DNA of 64,000 nt from positions 806,001 through 870,000 of the forward strand of contig NZ_JBFAKK010000001.1 of assembly GCF_040655735.1 (NCBI RefSeq), written 5' to 3'. Shown here piece by piece: positions 26,659 to 35,813 of the stretch. Each line of letters opens with the position of its first letter. Position 1 is the first letter of the stretch. The notes under the pieces were generated by a model. It made no database searches. It saw only the letters and a program-made list of their open reading frames with translations, and was not told where the DNA came from. This DNA comes from Phytomonospora sp040655735. Its GTDB lineage: Bacteria > Actinomycetota > Actinomycetes > Mycobacteriales > Micromonosporaceae. Made by a program: the position numbers and the translations under genes.

Positions 26659-28715
26659 TCAGGTGTCGTCTGGGGTGTCGGGGTCGCGCGGGGTTCGCAA
26701 GTTCGCGCCGGCCGCCGGTGGGGTGAAGGCGTAGCGGCCGAGGAAGTTGATGTGGGCGTATCCCAGTGGGGACAGCCGGGCCACCTCGGGCCGAGTGCCC
26801 CGAGCTGGTCTTCTTGGCCTTCGCGGTAGGCCTGGCGCAGTTCGCCTTGCTGCCCGTGGAAGACCTTGCGGGCCTGGGAGTGGCGGGATTCGCCGATGTT
26901 GAGCTGGCGGGTGACCACGCGGCGGTAGCTGGTCTCGACGGGGTCGATGAAGGCCAGCATGTGCAGGGTCTTGGCGATGCGCCCGTACTCGGCGAAGGCC
27001 TGCCCCAGCGCCGATGCGTGGCCGTCGCGGCCGAGCATCCGCAGCAGGTCGTAGGCGCGTACCTGGTTGGTGACCAGGGAACCGGCAACCCGCAGCATGT
27101 CGGGCCAGTGCGCGCGGATCTTGCCCAAGTTGACGGTGTTGCCGGCGATGGTGTTGACCGGCCCGTAGTCGCCTTCGGGGCGCGCGGCGGGGGTGGTGCT
27201 CCAGAACCGCTGGTCACCGACGTAGGCGATCCTCGGGGAGAAGCGGTAGCCGAGGAGCCGGAACAGGCCGAAGACGATGTCGGAGCACGAGGCGGTGTCG
27301 GTGGCGACCATCTCCGGCTCGGGCCCGGCGTCGAGGTTGAGGAGGGCGTCGAGGATGTTCAAGGAGTCACGCATGGCACCCGGCACGACCACCGCACCGA
27401 TCCCGGCCACCTGGTCATTGACGCATGAGCAGGGCGTTGGCCGCGGCGTGGGTGTCGGCGCGCAGGGAGTTCTGGTCCACATGCGACAGCCGTCCCCGGG
27501 TCAGCGCCGGGTTGCCCGGCGCGATGACCGGGGTCAGGCCGACCTTGCAGGCCTCGGCGATCAGCAGCGCGGCGATCGAGATGGGCAGGTCGTCGACACG
27601 CTCAGGCGTGTAGCCTGGTCAGCACGCACATCACGTACGCGTCGCGGTCGGCGGCACCCGGCGGGAGGTCGGGGTGGGCGAACACTGCCCGCCGCCAGCT
27701 CTTCGTGCCGACAAGGTCGGCGTCGACGTCGTCGGCCGACAGCGGCTTGAGGTTCACCCGCCGACGGGCCAGGTCCGGCGCCGCACCTCGTGCGGCACGT
27801 TCGCTCCGGCCGGGGTCGCCTGCAACGGCACGGCCTGGGCGAGGAGTTCCAGAAACGGGCGGACCACGCCGTAGCGGCCGGCGAGGAGCTGCCGGGTCAC
27901 CGCGTCAGCGGCGTCATCGTCGGGTACGAGCTCGGCGACCACGGCCGTCGCGGCCGCCACCGCCGCACGCGGGACGGCCTCCTCGATCGCCGACCACGCC
28001 GCGGCCACGTCCAGGGCGCCGGCTTCGTCGGCCTCGGGGGCCTCCAGCACCCCGATCACCGCTCCGGCCGCCTTCGCCAACTGCCGGGAGGCCTTCTCCA
28101 GCTTCGGCAACGACGCCAGCCGCTCGGCGGCCGACGCACGGCGCGCGGCGTTGATCAGCCGGTGGGCCATGAGCGTGTCGAACAAGTCCAGCGCGTCATC
28201 GACCGCCGCGGCCTCCAAGTGCCGCACCGCCGCCAGCAGCGTCGCCGTGCGGCGAGGCTCGGCCAGCGCCGCGATCGCCGGAGCCTTCGCCGACAACCCG
28301 TACCGGGCCAGCGCCGAACCCGGTTGGCCGGCACCCCCTGGATCTGCGCCGAGCGCGCACCGACCGGCAGTGCCTTGGTCACCCGGCCCAGCGCAGCGTT
28401 CATCGCCTTCCCCGACGCCTGCTGCGGAGACTGCCGCAGCAACTCCAGGCCGCTGGCACGCTGCCCCTCCGGCACCGGCAACAGCGAGCGGAGGCGCCCG
28501 GGAAGTTCGGCGTCGGCGCTCATCGCGGCCTCGGCCAGGGTGCGGTGCATCCGGTCAGTCGCCGCCGCCCGCGCCCCGGCGACCTGCCGCGCCAGGACAC
28601 TCACCCCCGGCAGCAGCACCCGGCCCCGCCGCAGCCACGCCACCGCCTGCTCGAACAACGTGCCTCCTTCATGGAGGCGGGCGCTCGAATTCCAGGATCG
28701 CGACGATGTGATCAA
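26659..28715 (-). pseudogene. Tn3-family transposase, decayed in several frames
   Basis: Recognisable pieces run in order from 28715 down to 26659 but in different frames. A truncated N-terminal part has AVAWLRRGRVLLPGV and QVAGARAAATDRMHRTLAE. A middle part (28296–27754) has RRTATLLAAVRHLEAAAVDD and AERLASLPKLEKASRQLAK. The C-terminal DDE region (27482–26700) has MVATDTASCSDIVFGLFRLL, RIAYVGDQRFW and LNIGESRHSQARKVFHGQ. The true last exon-like frame ends at TGA 26661–26659 with INFLGRYAF. The first 100 or so residues and parts of the middle are missing. Normal Tn3 transposases have about 1000 residues; this one cannot be functional. Confidence 0.85.
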
Positions 28716-28968
28716 ACCAGACCGCGGGTGCGCCGACTGCGACTGGTCTGAATGGGCGCGCGGACTGGACTGGGATCACGTGAAGCCCGGTAAGTCCAAA
28801 AACGTCTCGCAGTTGATCTCGGATGGTCGTCCGTGGACAGAGATCGAGGCCGAGACGGCACCTTGCGAGGTCGTATGCGCGAACTGTCACCTCATCCGCA
28901 CTCGCGAGCGGCGTCACGCCAGCGCCCCGTCGCGCCCCTCATTCCCTACATCCCCGTCGTCACCGTGA
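28690..28968 (+). pseudogene. C-terminal HNH endonuclease part
   Basis: In one frame the sequence encodes RGCADCDWSEWARGLDWDHV, then GKSKNVSQLISDGRPWTEIE and CEVVCANCHLIRTRERR: the CxxC, DWDH and CxNCH core of small HNH nucleases. There is no start codon or N-terminal zinc finger; the piece begins where the Tn3 transposase remnant ends. It could be the other half of the fragment at 24293–24562, although simple joining at the shared AGGATC does not keep one frame. Its 3' end overlaps the convergent FHA gene by 23 bases. Confidence 0.65.
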
Positions 28969-29911
28969 GCGTCGTCCACAGTCCGACGTGCACGCGGTCA
29001 CCGACGTTGAGCTGCTGTGGCTGGTGCCGCACGAGCGCCTGCTGCGAGTCGTTGACGAAGGTCCCGTTGGAGGAGCCGACGTCGACGATCGCCCAGGTCC
29101 CGTCGGGCTGGGCGAGGAACAGCGCGTGGGCGTGGGAGACGGCGGCGTCGGTCGGCGGCCCGGACAGGTCGATGTCGGGGTTGATGCCCTTGGACGCGCT
29201 GCGCCTGCCGAGCAGGAGCTGCGGCCCGTGCAGCCGGAAGAAGCGCTGTGGCACGTAGGCGGGGAACTGCATGGTGTTCGGGTCGAGGTCGTTCATTCGG
29301 CAGATGCGCTCGAAGTAGGCGCGGTCGGCGTCGGCGATGAGCTGCCAGGGACCGGGGCCGTGCACCTGCGGCGGGGGCTGCTGTTGCTGCTGCGGGAAGG
29401 CCGCGGCGAAGGGGTCGGCGGGTTGGGCCGACGGCGTCGCGAAGGCCGGGGGCGCTTCGGGCGGCGGCGGGAACGCCTGCACCGGGCCGCTGTCGGGCGC
29501 GGGCGGAAAACCTTGGGCGGGTCCGTTCTGCGGTGCCGGAGGCGGGTAGCCCTGGCCGCCGTCATGGGCGGGAGCCGGCGGCGGGAACGGGGCCGGGACC
29601 GGACCGGGCGGCGGCGCGCCGCCCTGCGAGAACGGGTCGAACGGCTGGTTGGGCGCCTGCTGCGGCACGGGACCCGACGGGACCGCCGGCGCCACTCCGG
29701 GACCCCAGCCGCACGCCTCGCAGAAGCGGTCGAGCAGCGGCTCGCCGCACTCGGGGCACGGCTGCGCCTCGGGCGCGAACCAGCCGGCCGGCTGCGGGGC
29801 GCCCTGGGGCTGCGGCATCACCGAGAACTGCGTGGTGGCGTTCATGGGAGCGCCACACTCGTCGCAGAAGTCGGCGGTGTTGGAGTTGTGTCCTGCGGGG
29901 CAGGTCGGCAT
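28946..29911 (-). CDS. FHA-domain protein with N-terminal zinc ribbons
   Basis: 321 residues. Two CxxC zinc ribbons occupy the N-terminus (CPAG..CDECGAPM and CPECGEPLLDRFCEACGWG), then a long Pro/Gln/Ala-rich linker (about 65–190). The C-terminal FHA domain (about 225–320) has LLLGRRSASKG, DAAVSHAHALF and DVGSSNGTFVND, the Arg/Ser/Asn residues that bind phosphothreonine. FHA proteins dock onto phosphorylated partners; as last gene of the PknG operon it is a good candidate substrate or adaptor of that kinase, as OdhI/GarA are in other actinobacteria, though it is not their orthologue. It follows the VWA gene after 26 bases. Confidence 0.9.
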   Translation of the reverse strand: MPTCPAGHNSNTADFCDECGAPMNATTQFSVMPQPQGAPQPAGWFAPEAQPCPECGEPLLDRFCEACGWGPGVAPAVPSGPVPQQAPNQPFDPFSQGGAPPPGPVPAPFPPPAPAHDGGQGYPPPAPQNGPAQGFPPAPDSGPVQAFPPPPEAPPAFATPSAQPADPFAAAFPQQQQQPPPQVHGPGPWQLIADADRAYFERICRMNDLDPNTMQFPAYVPQRFFRLHGPQLLLGRRSASKGINPDIDLSGPPTDAAVSHAHALFLAQPDGTWAIVDVGSSNGTFVNDSQQALVRHQPQQLNVGDRVHVGLWTTLTVTTGM

Positions 29912-29937
29912 GTGCTGTTACTCCCGGCTCGCTGCGG

Positions 29938-31293
29938 TCACACGTCGGGTTCGGCCGGCCGGCCGGTCTCGGTACCGTCCTCGTCCGCGGCGCGTCTCCT
30001 GAGCGCCACGGTGGTGGTGGACCGGACTCCGGCGATCTCGGCGTCGATGCTCTTGGCGTCTGATTTGAGCCGTACGGTACCCGTCGTAGCGTCGTCGATC
30101 TCGACGAGCGCGCCGAGGGCGGACAGAGCCTGGGTGTGCTCGGACTCGGTGGCGAGCGCGACGGCGCGGCCGAGCTTCTCGGTGGCGAGCTCGCGTTCGT
30201 CGTTCTTGAACGCGGCGACTCCCTGGAGGATGGCGGTGGCCAGTTCCTCCTGGCCGGTGTAGTGCGCGACGCGGGCGTTGATCTCGGTGAAGAGGGTGCT
30301 CTCCTCGGTCCACTCGACGGTGACCGTCTGCTCGGCCAGCGCGGTGTCGCCGACGAGGATCTTGACGCGGGTCGCCAGCCGGGCCGCCTCGCCGATCTCG
30401 CCGGCGGGGATCTCGAGGCAGAGGTGGAAGTCGCGGCTCTCACCGGGTCCCCAGGCGCCGATGGGGTAGTCGGCGGTGCGGGCGTTGACCGCGGCGGCGC
30501 GTTCGGTGAGGTCCTCGATCTTGGGGTTGACCTGTTTGACGAGTTTGACCGAGGAGCCGGCCGGTGACCAGACGCGCAGGGAGGCGTTGCCGACGGTCTT
30601 GCCCATGGCGGTCTCGGTCATGGCGCGGAAGTCGTCGGCCAGTCCGGTGGGGTCGACGAGTCCCTCGACGGTGCCGAGCAGGGCCGAGGAGATCTTGAGC
30701 AGGACCTCGTGCTTCCACTGCTGGCCGACGCCGCGGCAGTCGCAGGTGAAGCCGGTACCGCAGAGGACGAGGATCTCGCTGAGCTCCTGCGGTGTCTCGT
30801 GGAGGTCATCGCCGTCGGTGAGGAGAATGGCGTGCTTGACCTCGGCGTCGACGGTGGCCAGGACCTGGTTGGCCAGTCGCAGCCAGCTGCCGATGGCGGT
30901 GCCGCCGAAGGCCTCAAGGCGCCCGACTGCCGCTTTGGCCGCGGCGCGGGTCTTCTTGTCGGCGATGACGGTGGCGACTTCCTGCGGGTAGGCCATCCAC
31001 GCCTTGTCGGTCCCGGCGACCACGGCGAAAGGCGTGCCGTCGCGCAGCGTGTCGATGGCGGTGTTGACCGCCCGGCGGGCCTCGATGATCTTCTGCCCGA
31101 TCATGGATCCCGAGCAGTCGAGCATGATGACCTGGGCCATGCTCGCGGCCGGTCCCGGGGCCGGCGTCCCCGGAGCGCCGGGTTCGCCTTCAGGGGTTGA
31201 GACGGTCACGATCGCGTCGACGACGCGGGCACCGGCCGCCAGGAAGTGGTTGTAGTCCACTTCGAGCTGGAAGTTCGGTGCCTGGTTCATCAT
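29938..31293 (-). CDS. VWA-domain protein
   Basis: 451 residues. The von Willebrand A domain (about 50–235) has an intact MIDAS site: DCSGSM, a Thr in GGTAIGSW and DGDD. After it come a beta-rich region (LRVWSPAGSSVKLVK and GESRDFHLCLEI) and a helical C-terminus (ATAILQGVAAFKNDERELA). There is no signal peptide or membrane helix, so it is cytoplasmic. VWA proteins assemble metal-dependent protein complexes. ATG 31293 overlaps the PP2C stop (ATGA), coupling the two. Similar VWA proteins sit beside PP2C and kinase genes in other actinobacteria; a specific function is not known. Confidence 0.88.
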   Translation of the reverse strand: MMNQAPNFQLEVDYNHFLAAGARVVDAIVTVSTPEGEPGAPGTPAPGPAASMAQVIMLDCSGSMIGQKIIEARRAVNTAIDTLRDGTPFAVVAGTDKAWMAYPQEVATVIADKKTRAAAKAAVGRLEAFGGTAIGSWLRLANQVLATVDAEVKHAILLTDGDDLHETPQELSEILVLCGTGFTCDCRGVGQQWKHEVLLKISSALLGTVEGLVDPTGLADDFRAMTETAMGKTVGNASLRVWSPAGSSVKLVKQVNPKIEDLTERAAAVNARTADYPIGAWGPGESRDFHLCLEIPAGEIGEAARLATRVKILVGDTALAEQTVTVEWTEESTLFTEINARVAHYTGQEELATAILQGVAAFKNDERELATEKLGRAVALATESEHTQALSALGALVEIDDATTGTVRLKSDAKSIDAEIAGVRSTTTVALRRRAADEDGTETGRPAEPDV

Positions 31294-32297
31294 CGTGCTC
31301 CATCCTCGACGGGGGGATACGCCAGTACGGCGACGCTGACGTTGTCGACGCCGCCGGCGTCGATGGCGCGCTGGGTGAGCGCCTGCGCGGTGGCGGCGGG
31401 GGTGCCCATGGGCGTGGCGGCGAGGTCGGCGGGCTGCGGCAGGTAGCGCGAGAGTCCGTCGCTGCACACGATGATGAGGCCGGGGCCGGGCGGCGTGAAG
31501 GTCTCGATGTGCGGGTCGAGAGTGGGGGAGTCGGCGCCGAGCCAGTGGTCGAGCGCGTAGGCGTGCTTGGCCTGGTAGCGGACGTCGTCCGCGGACACGC
31601 CCTGCGCGGCGAGGCGCCCGGCGAGGCAGTCGTCGACGGTCAGGCAGCCGATGGACTCCGCGCCCCACCAGTAGATGCGGGAGTCGCCGACCCAGCTGAT
31701 GGTCACCTCGGTTGCGGTGACGATCGCCGACACGTAGGTGCAGGCCGGCGGGTTGGACTCGTAGTTGACCCCGACCGACGCGGCGGCCGACGCCGCCTCG
31801 GTGAGGCCTGCGTGGGCGGCCGAACCCGGCGGCTTGCCGGAGGCGAGTTCGTCGAGAACTACGCGGATGCCGGTCTCGGTGGCGGCCAGGGCGGCGTCGT
31901 CGGACTGGGTGGCCGACGCGACGCCGTCGCAGATCACCGCGACGGTGGTGAGACCGAAGCGCCCGACGGCGAGGGCGTCCTCGTTGCGTTTGCGGCGGGG
32001 ACCGCGGTCGGTGCAGCCGGCGACGGGGCCGAGGTCGATGGCCGAGCGGATCGAGTTGGGGGAGCGGCGCTGCCCGCAGTGGACGCAGAAGCCGTCGGCG
32101 GTGTGCTCGGGCCGACCGCACTGGAGGCAGGCCGACAGGTGGGCCGCGGTGGATCGCCACATCGGCGCGGGAGCGGCGTCGCCGGGAGACTCCATGGGAG
32201 GCATGGCTTCGAGGGCCTCACCACATCGCTCGCACCACTGCGCGGCGTCCTCCGCGGTCAGGTCGCAGGCCGGGCAGTGCATCATCGTCGCTGTCAC
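31290..32297 (-). CDS. PP2C-type Ser/Thr phosphatase with zinc ribbons
   Basis: 335 residues. The N-terminus carries two Cys-pair zinc ribbons (CPAC..CERCGEAL, CLQCGRPE..CVHCGQRR). The PP2C catalytic domain (about 95–330) has all metal-binding motifs: RKRNEDALAVG, AVICDGVA, WVGDSRIYWW, VCSDGLSRYL and DNVSVAVL. It should dephosphorylate Ser/Thr residues and so oppose the PknG kinase encoded directly upstream. GTG 32297 overlaps the pknG stop (GTGA), and its stop overlaps the VWA start, so kinase and phosphatase are made together. Confidence 0.93.
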   Translation of the reverse strand: MTATMMHCPACDLTAEDAAQWCERCGEALEAMPPMESPGDAAPAPMWRSTAAHLSACLQCGRPEHTADGFCVHCGQRRSPNSIRSAIDLGPVAGCTDRGPRRKRNEDALAVGRFGLTTVAVICDGVASATQSDDAALAATETGIRVVLDELASGKPPGSAAHAGLTEAASAAASVGVNYESNPPACTYVSAIVTATEVTISWVGDSRIYWWGAESIGCLTVDDCLAGRLAAQGVSADDVRYQAKHAYALDHWLGADSPTLDPHIETFTPPGPGLIIVCSDGLSRYLPQPADLAATPMGTPAATAQALTQRAIDAGGVDNVSVAVLAYPPVEDGAR

Positions 32298-34606
32298 GTC
32301 CAGGTCCTCGGTCGGATTCGGTTGGCGCGGTCGACCAGGGCGGTTCGCCGGCCCTGGTCGGCACAGGTCCGTGCCTGGTCACGGTAGGAATGTTCCAGGC
32401 CGAAGCGCAGTCCGCGTTCGTCGACGGGCCAACCTAGCAACTGCGCGCCACCGGGCGAGCGCCCGGCGGCCTTGACGTATTCGAGGGCACGGTGCAGGAT
32501 CTCGGCGGCCACGACGGCGCGGCGCTCGTCGAGGTCGAGCTGTTCGAGACGGGCGGCCGCGGCGCGCAGGCGCTCGACGGTGAGGTTCGGCGCGGGCGTG
32601 GACAGCTGGATGCGGATCGCGGCCACCTGGGCGGTGGTGTGCTGCGCCGAGCTGTGCGGGACGTCGTCGAGGACGGCGACGGCCGCGTCGCGCTGGTCGC
32701 GCCGGGTCAGCAGCCTGGCCAGGCCGAAGGCGGCGCTGACGTAGGCGTGGTCGGTGGTCCAGACCTTGGTGTAGTGGCGTTCGGCGGTGCCGAGGTCGCC
32801 GGCCCACTCGGCCGCGGCGGCCAGCGCCAGCTTGGGCGACAGCTCGCCGGGCAGTTCGCTGTAGACCCGGTCGAAGGCCTCGCGGGCGGCTTGCGGGTTG
32901 CCCGCGCGCATCGCGTTCATGCCGCGGTACCAGTCGGTGCGCCAGTCGTCCTGCTCGTCGCGCGCGTAGGCGTCGAGTTCGCGGGCGGCGACCTCGACGC
33001 GGCCGGCCTCGATGAGTTCGAGGATCAGCCGCAACCGGACCTCGGGACTGCGGACCGGCGCGGCGGTGAGGGCGGCGATCCGCTCCTCGGGGGTCGTGGC
33101 GGTGAGGGTCGCCAGGAAACCGGCGCCGGGGTCGCTGGAGTCGACCTGCGGAATCGGCAGCGCGGGCACCACCTGGGTGAAGTCCACGCGCGTCGAGACG
33201 CCTTGCGCGGGCTCGATCCCGCTCGCCTCCACATTCGTCACGCGGCCGATCTCGACGCCGAAACTGCGTCGGGTGGGCGTGAACCACGTCGACAGCGACG
33301 GATGGGGCGTGCCCAGTTCCGCCGACCGGGTCTCGCGCAGCACACCGAGCAGCTGCTCGCGCATGTCCTCGGCCGAGGCGAAGCGGTGGAACGGATCTGC
33401 GGCCGTCGCGCGCAGCAGGAGCCGGTGGAACGACTCGCTCTCGGTGAACAGCCGCACCTCGGACGGGTCGGGCAGCGAGTGCCGGTAGTGCTTGGTGAAG
33501 CCGTGGAAGTCGAAGGCGAGGACCGCGAGCGACCGCGCGATCGTGTACAGGTCGCTGGCGATCGACGGACCGCGCTCGCCGATCTCGGGGGCGTGGTAGC
33601 CGGGGGTGCCGTAGATCGGGCTGAGCGTGTCGTCGATGCGGCGGACGGCGCCGAGGTCGATGAGTTTGAGCTGCTGCCCGACGTGGATGACGTTGTCGGG
33701 CTTGAAGTCGCAGTAGAGCAGGCCGTTGTCGTGCAGGTAGCCCAGCGCCGGGAGGATCTCGGCACCGTAGGCGAGGACCTGCGACAGGGGGAGAGGCACG
33801 TGCTGGCCACGGTCGTTGCGGAAGTCGCGGCGCAGGTCGCGCAGGGACTGCCCGGCGGCGTACTCCATGACGATGTAGTTGAGCGGGTCCCCGGTGACCG
33901 GGTCGGCGTGGCGGGTGAAGTCGAAGATCTCCACGATCGCGGCGTGGTCGATGCCCACCAGGAAGCGCTTCTCGGCGATGGCGACGGCCATGGCCTCGGG
34001 GTCGGTGGTGTTGATCAGGCCCTTGAGGACGACCCAGCGGTCGGAGACGTCGTCGCTGACGTGCCGGTCGCGGGCCAGGTAGATCCAGCCGAGGCCGCCG
34101 TGGGCGAGGGCGCCGAGGACTTCGTAGCGGTCGTTGACGACGTCGCCCGAGCGCAGGCTCGGCACGAAGGAGAAGGGCGTGCGGCAGTGCGGGCAGAAGC
34201 CCTCGGTACGGCCGGGCTTGTTGTCGCGGCCGCGTCCGACCTGCTTCTCGCACTTGTGGCAGAAGCGGTGGGCCTCGGGGACGACCGGGTTGTCGGGGAT
34301 GACGTCGGCGGGGTTGCGCGGTGCGACCCACGGGATCTCGATCTCGCGGCTGCCCGACCGGGTGCTGCGGGTTCCCCGGGTGCGGGTGCTCATCGAGCCG
34401 GTCATGGCGGCGGTGATGGGCGCGCTGAACGGCCGGCTCGGGACGCTGGTGACCGCGGTCGGCGCGTTGGTCGCCGCCGTCGGGGCGTAGGCGTTCGCCG
34501 GTACGGGAGAGGGCGCGCCACCGCCGGGTCTGGCCCGGCCGCACTCGTTGCAGTAACCGTCGGCCTCGTAGGCACCACGGCAACCTGGGTGGACGCATGG
34601 GTTCAT
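32294..34606 (-). CDS. pknG: Serine/threonine protein kinase PknG
   Basis: 770 residues, the PknG length and architecture. An N-terminal zinc ribbon (CVHPGC..CNECGRA) and disordered linker are followed by a rubredoxin-like redox module (CHKC..CPHC, about 116–141). The kinase domain (about 155–420) has the glycine loop GALAHGGLGWIYLA, Lys195 in WVVLKGL, the PknG-type catalytic loop YCDFKPDN (Asp300) and DLG instead of DFG in LIDLGAVRRI. The C-terminal half is a TPR domain (for example AAREAFDRVYSELPGELS). In relatives it phosphorylates FHA proteins controlling 2-oxoglutarate metabolism in response to glutamate sensed by GlnH/GlnX. Both those genes are upstream here. Confidence 0.96.
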   Translation of the reverse strand: MNPCVHPGCRGAYEADGYCNECGRARPGGGAPSPVPANAYAPTAATNAPTAVTSVPSRPFSAPITAAMTGSMSTRTRGTRSTRSGSREIEIPWVAPRNPADVIPDNPVVPEAHRFCHKCEKQVGRGRDNKPGRTEGFCPHCRTPFSFVPSLRSGDVVNDRYEVLGALAHGGLGWIYLARDRHVSDDVSDRWVVLKGLINTTDPEAMAVAIAEKRFLVGIDHAAIVEIFDFTRHADPVTGDPLNYIVMEYAAGQSLRDLRRDFRNDRGQHVPLPLSQVLAYGAEILPALGYLHDNGLLYCDFKPDNVIHVGQQLKLIDLGAVRRIDDTLSPIYGTPGYHAPEIGERGPSIASDLYTIARSLAVLAFDFHGFTKHYRHSLPDPSEVRLFTESESFHRLLLRATAADPFHRFASAEDMREQLLGVLRETRSAELGTPHPSLSTWFTPTRRSFGVEIGRVTNVEASGIEPAQGVSTRVDFTQVVPALPIPQVDSSDPGAGFLATLTATTPEERIAALTAAPVRSPEVRLRLILELIEAGRVEVAARELDAYARDEQDDWRTDWYRGMNAMRAGNPQAAREAFDRVYSELPGELSPKLALAAAAEWAGDLGTAERHYTKVWTTDHAYVSAAFGLARLLTRRDQRDAAVAVLDDVPHSSAQHTTAQVAAIRIQLSTPAPNLTVERLRAAAARLEQLDLDERRAVVAAEILHRALEYVKAAGRSPGGAQLLGWPVDERGLRFGLEHSYRDQARTCADQGRRTALVDRANRIRPRTWT

Positions 34607-35811
34607 CCCGACTCCTCCGTCGCGAGCAGCGCCTGCTGGAAGTCCCGGACCGCCCGGGTCGCCGCGCGCAGGTCACACGGCGCCGTCCACAACAGGGCGC
34701 GGGCGTTCTCATAACGACTGGTGATCTCGGCGCTCTCGGCGGCGCCGGTCCGGCCGGCCTTCATCTGGTAGGCCTTGAGGCGACCGCGTAGTTCGGCGCG
34801 GCGCTCCATCAGCGCCGTCGCGGTCTCGGTGATCGCCGCGGCGGCCTCGCGGGCACCGGCCACGTCGCGGTCGATCTCGTCGAGCCGCTGCGCGAGCAGC
34901 CGCCAGCGTCCCGACGCCGACAGCCGGCGTAGGTCGCCGAGGCGCTGCCGCAGTGCTGCGGCCCGGGCGTTGAGGGGCGGGATGCGGACCTGGGCGATCT
35001 TGACCTCGACGACAGAGGTGATCTCGGCCGCCTCCTTCTCGGCGGCGGCGAGTTCGGCGATGGCCGTGCGGCGCGAAAGGAGACGCTCGGGAAGCCCGGT
35101 GCGCAGGGTGTCGAGTTCGGCGAGGGCCGCCAGGACGGGCGTGACGCGTTCGGCGAACTCGTCGAGCCGGCCGCCGACGCTCGGGTCGAGCGGGTCGGCC
35201 AGGGCACCGCCGCGCAGGGCGGTGAGCTCGCGTTCGAGGGCGGCGAGGCCGTCGGGGTCGCCCGGTTCGCCGTTGAGGTCGAGGAGTTCGCTGAGGCGTT
35301 CGGCGTCGTCGACGGCGGCGGTGAGCGAGGCGAGGCGGTCGGCCACCGCGGCGCAGGCGGCGTCGACGCGTGTGTAGAGGGCCTTGAGCGCGGCGACGGA
35401 GGCGTTCATGCGCTTGGTGAGATCGGGCAGCGAGATCCGCTCGGCGACCTCGCCGCCGGAGTCGCTGGGGCGCAGCCCGTCGGCGCCGAGGGAGACCACG
35501 TCCTCGCGCAGGAGCATGGTCAGTTCGCTGTGTTCGGGCTCGGCCAGGCGGGTGCGCCGGGAGCGCAGCTCCTTGCCCCGGTCGACGACCGCGCCGAGTG
35601 CGCCGAACTGCGACCACAGCGCCGCCAGCCTGGTGCCCGACTCCGTGGCGGCGTCGCGGGTGAAGCCGGTCAGCTCGACGTCGCGGAGGTAGGAGTGGGC
35701 GCCGGCGTTGTCGAGGGCGTAGAGCTCCTCGGCGAGCCTGCGGTGGGTCAGGTCGTGCTGCCGCAGTTCGGTGTCGATCTCGTCGGGCGTCATCGCCGGG
35801 CCGCCGCTCAT
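34603..35811 (-). CDS. Coiled-coil protein of the PknG operon
   Basis: 402 residues with no recognised domain. It is almost wholly helical and rich in Ala, Leu, Arg and Glu, with heptad-like stretches (MTPDEIDTELRQHDLTHRRL, LAALWSQFGALGAVVDRG, LAQRLDEIDRDVAGAREAAA). No signal peptide or membrane helix. ATG 35811 is chosen (ATG 35793 is possible). It lies between the GlnH-like gene, two bases away, and pknG, which it overlaps by four bases, so it is probably a structural partner linking the membrane sensor with the kinase. That role is inference from position only. Confidence 0.8.
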   Translation of the reverse strand: MSGGPAMTPDEIDTELRQHDLTHRRLAEELYALDNAGAHSYLRDVELTGFTRDAATESGTRLAALWSQFGALGAVVDRGKELRSRRTRLAEPEHSELTMLLREDVVSLGADGLRPSDSGGEVAERISLPDLTKRMNASVAALKALYTRVDAACAAVADRLASLTAAVDDAERLSELLDLNGEPGDPDGLAALERELTALRGGALADPLDPSVGGRLDEFAERVTPVLAALAELDTLRTGLPERLLSRRTAIAELAAAEKEAAEITSVVEVKIAQVRIPPLNARAAALRQRLGDLRRLSASGRWRLLAQRLDEIDRDVAGAREAAAAITETATALMERRAELRGRLKAYQMKAGRTGAAESAEITSRYENARALLWTAPCDLRAATRAVRDFQQALLATEESG

Positions 35812-35813
35812 GG

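Noticed and set aside
24540..28700. A clean 5-base target duplication of one Tn3 insertion into the HNH gene
   Set aside because: AGGATC is found at both edges, but joining there puts the HNH halves out of frame, and no matching terminal repeats were seen at both ends.
32492..34714. A 740-codon open frame opposite pknG
   Set aside because: Mirror of the PknG coding strand with no recognisable motif.
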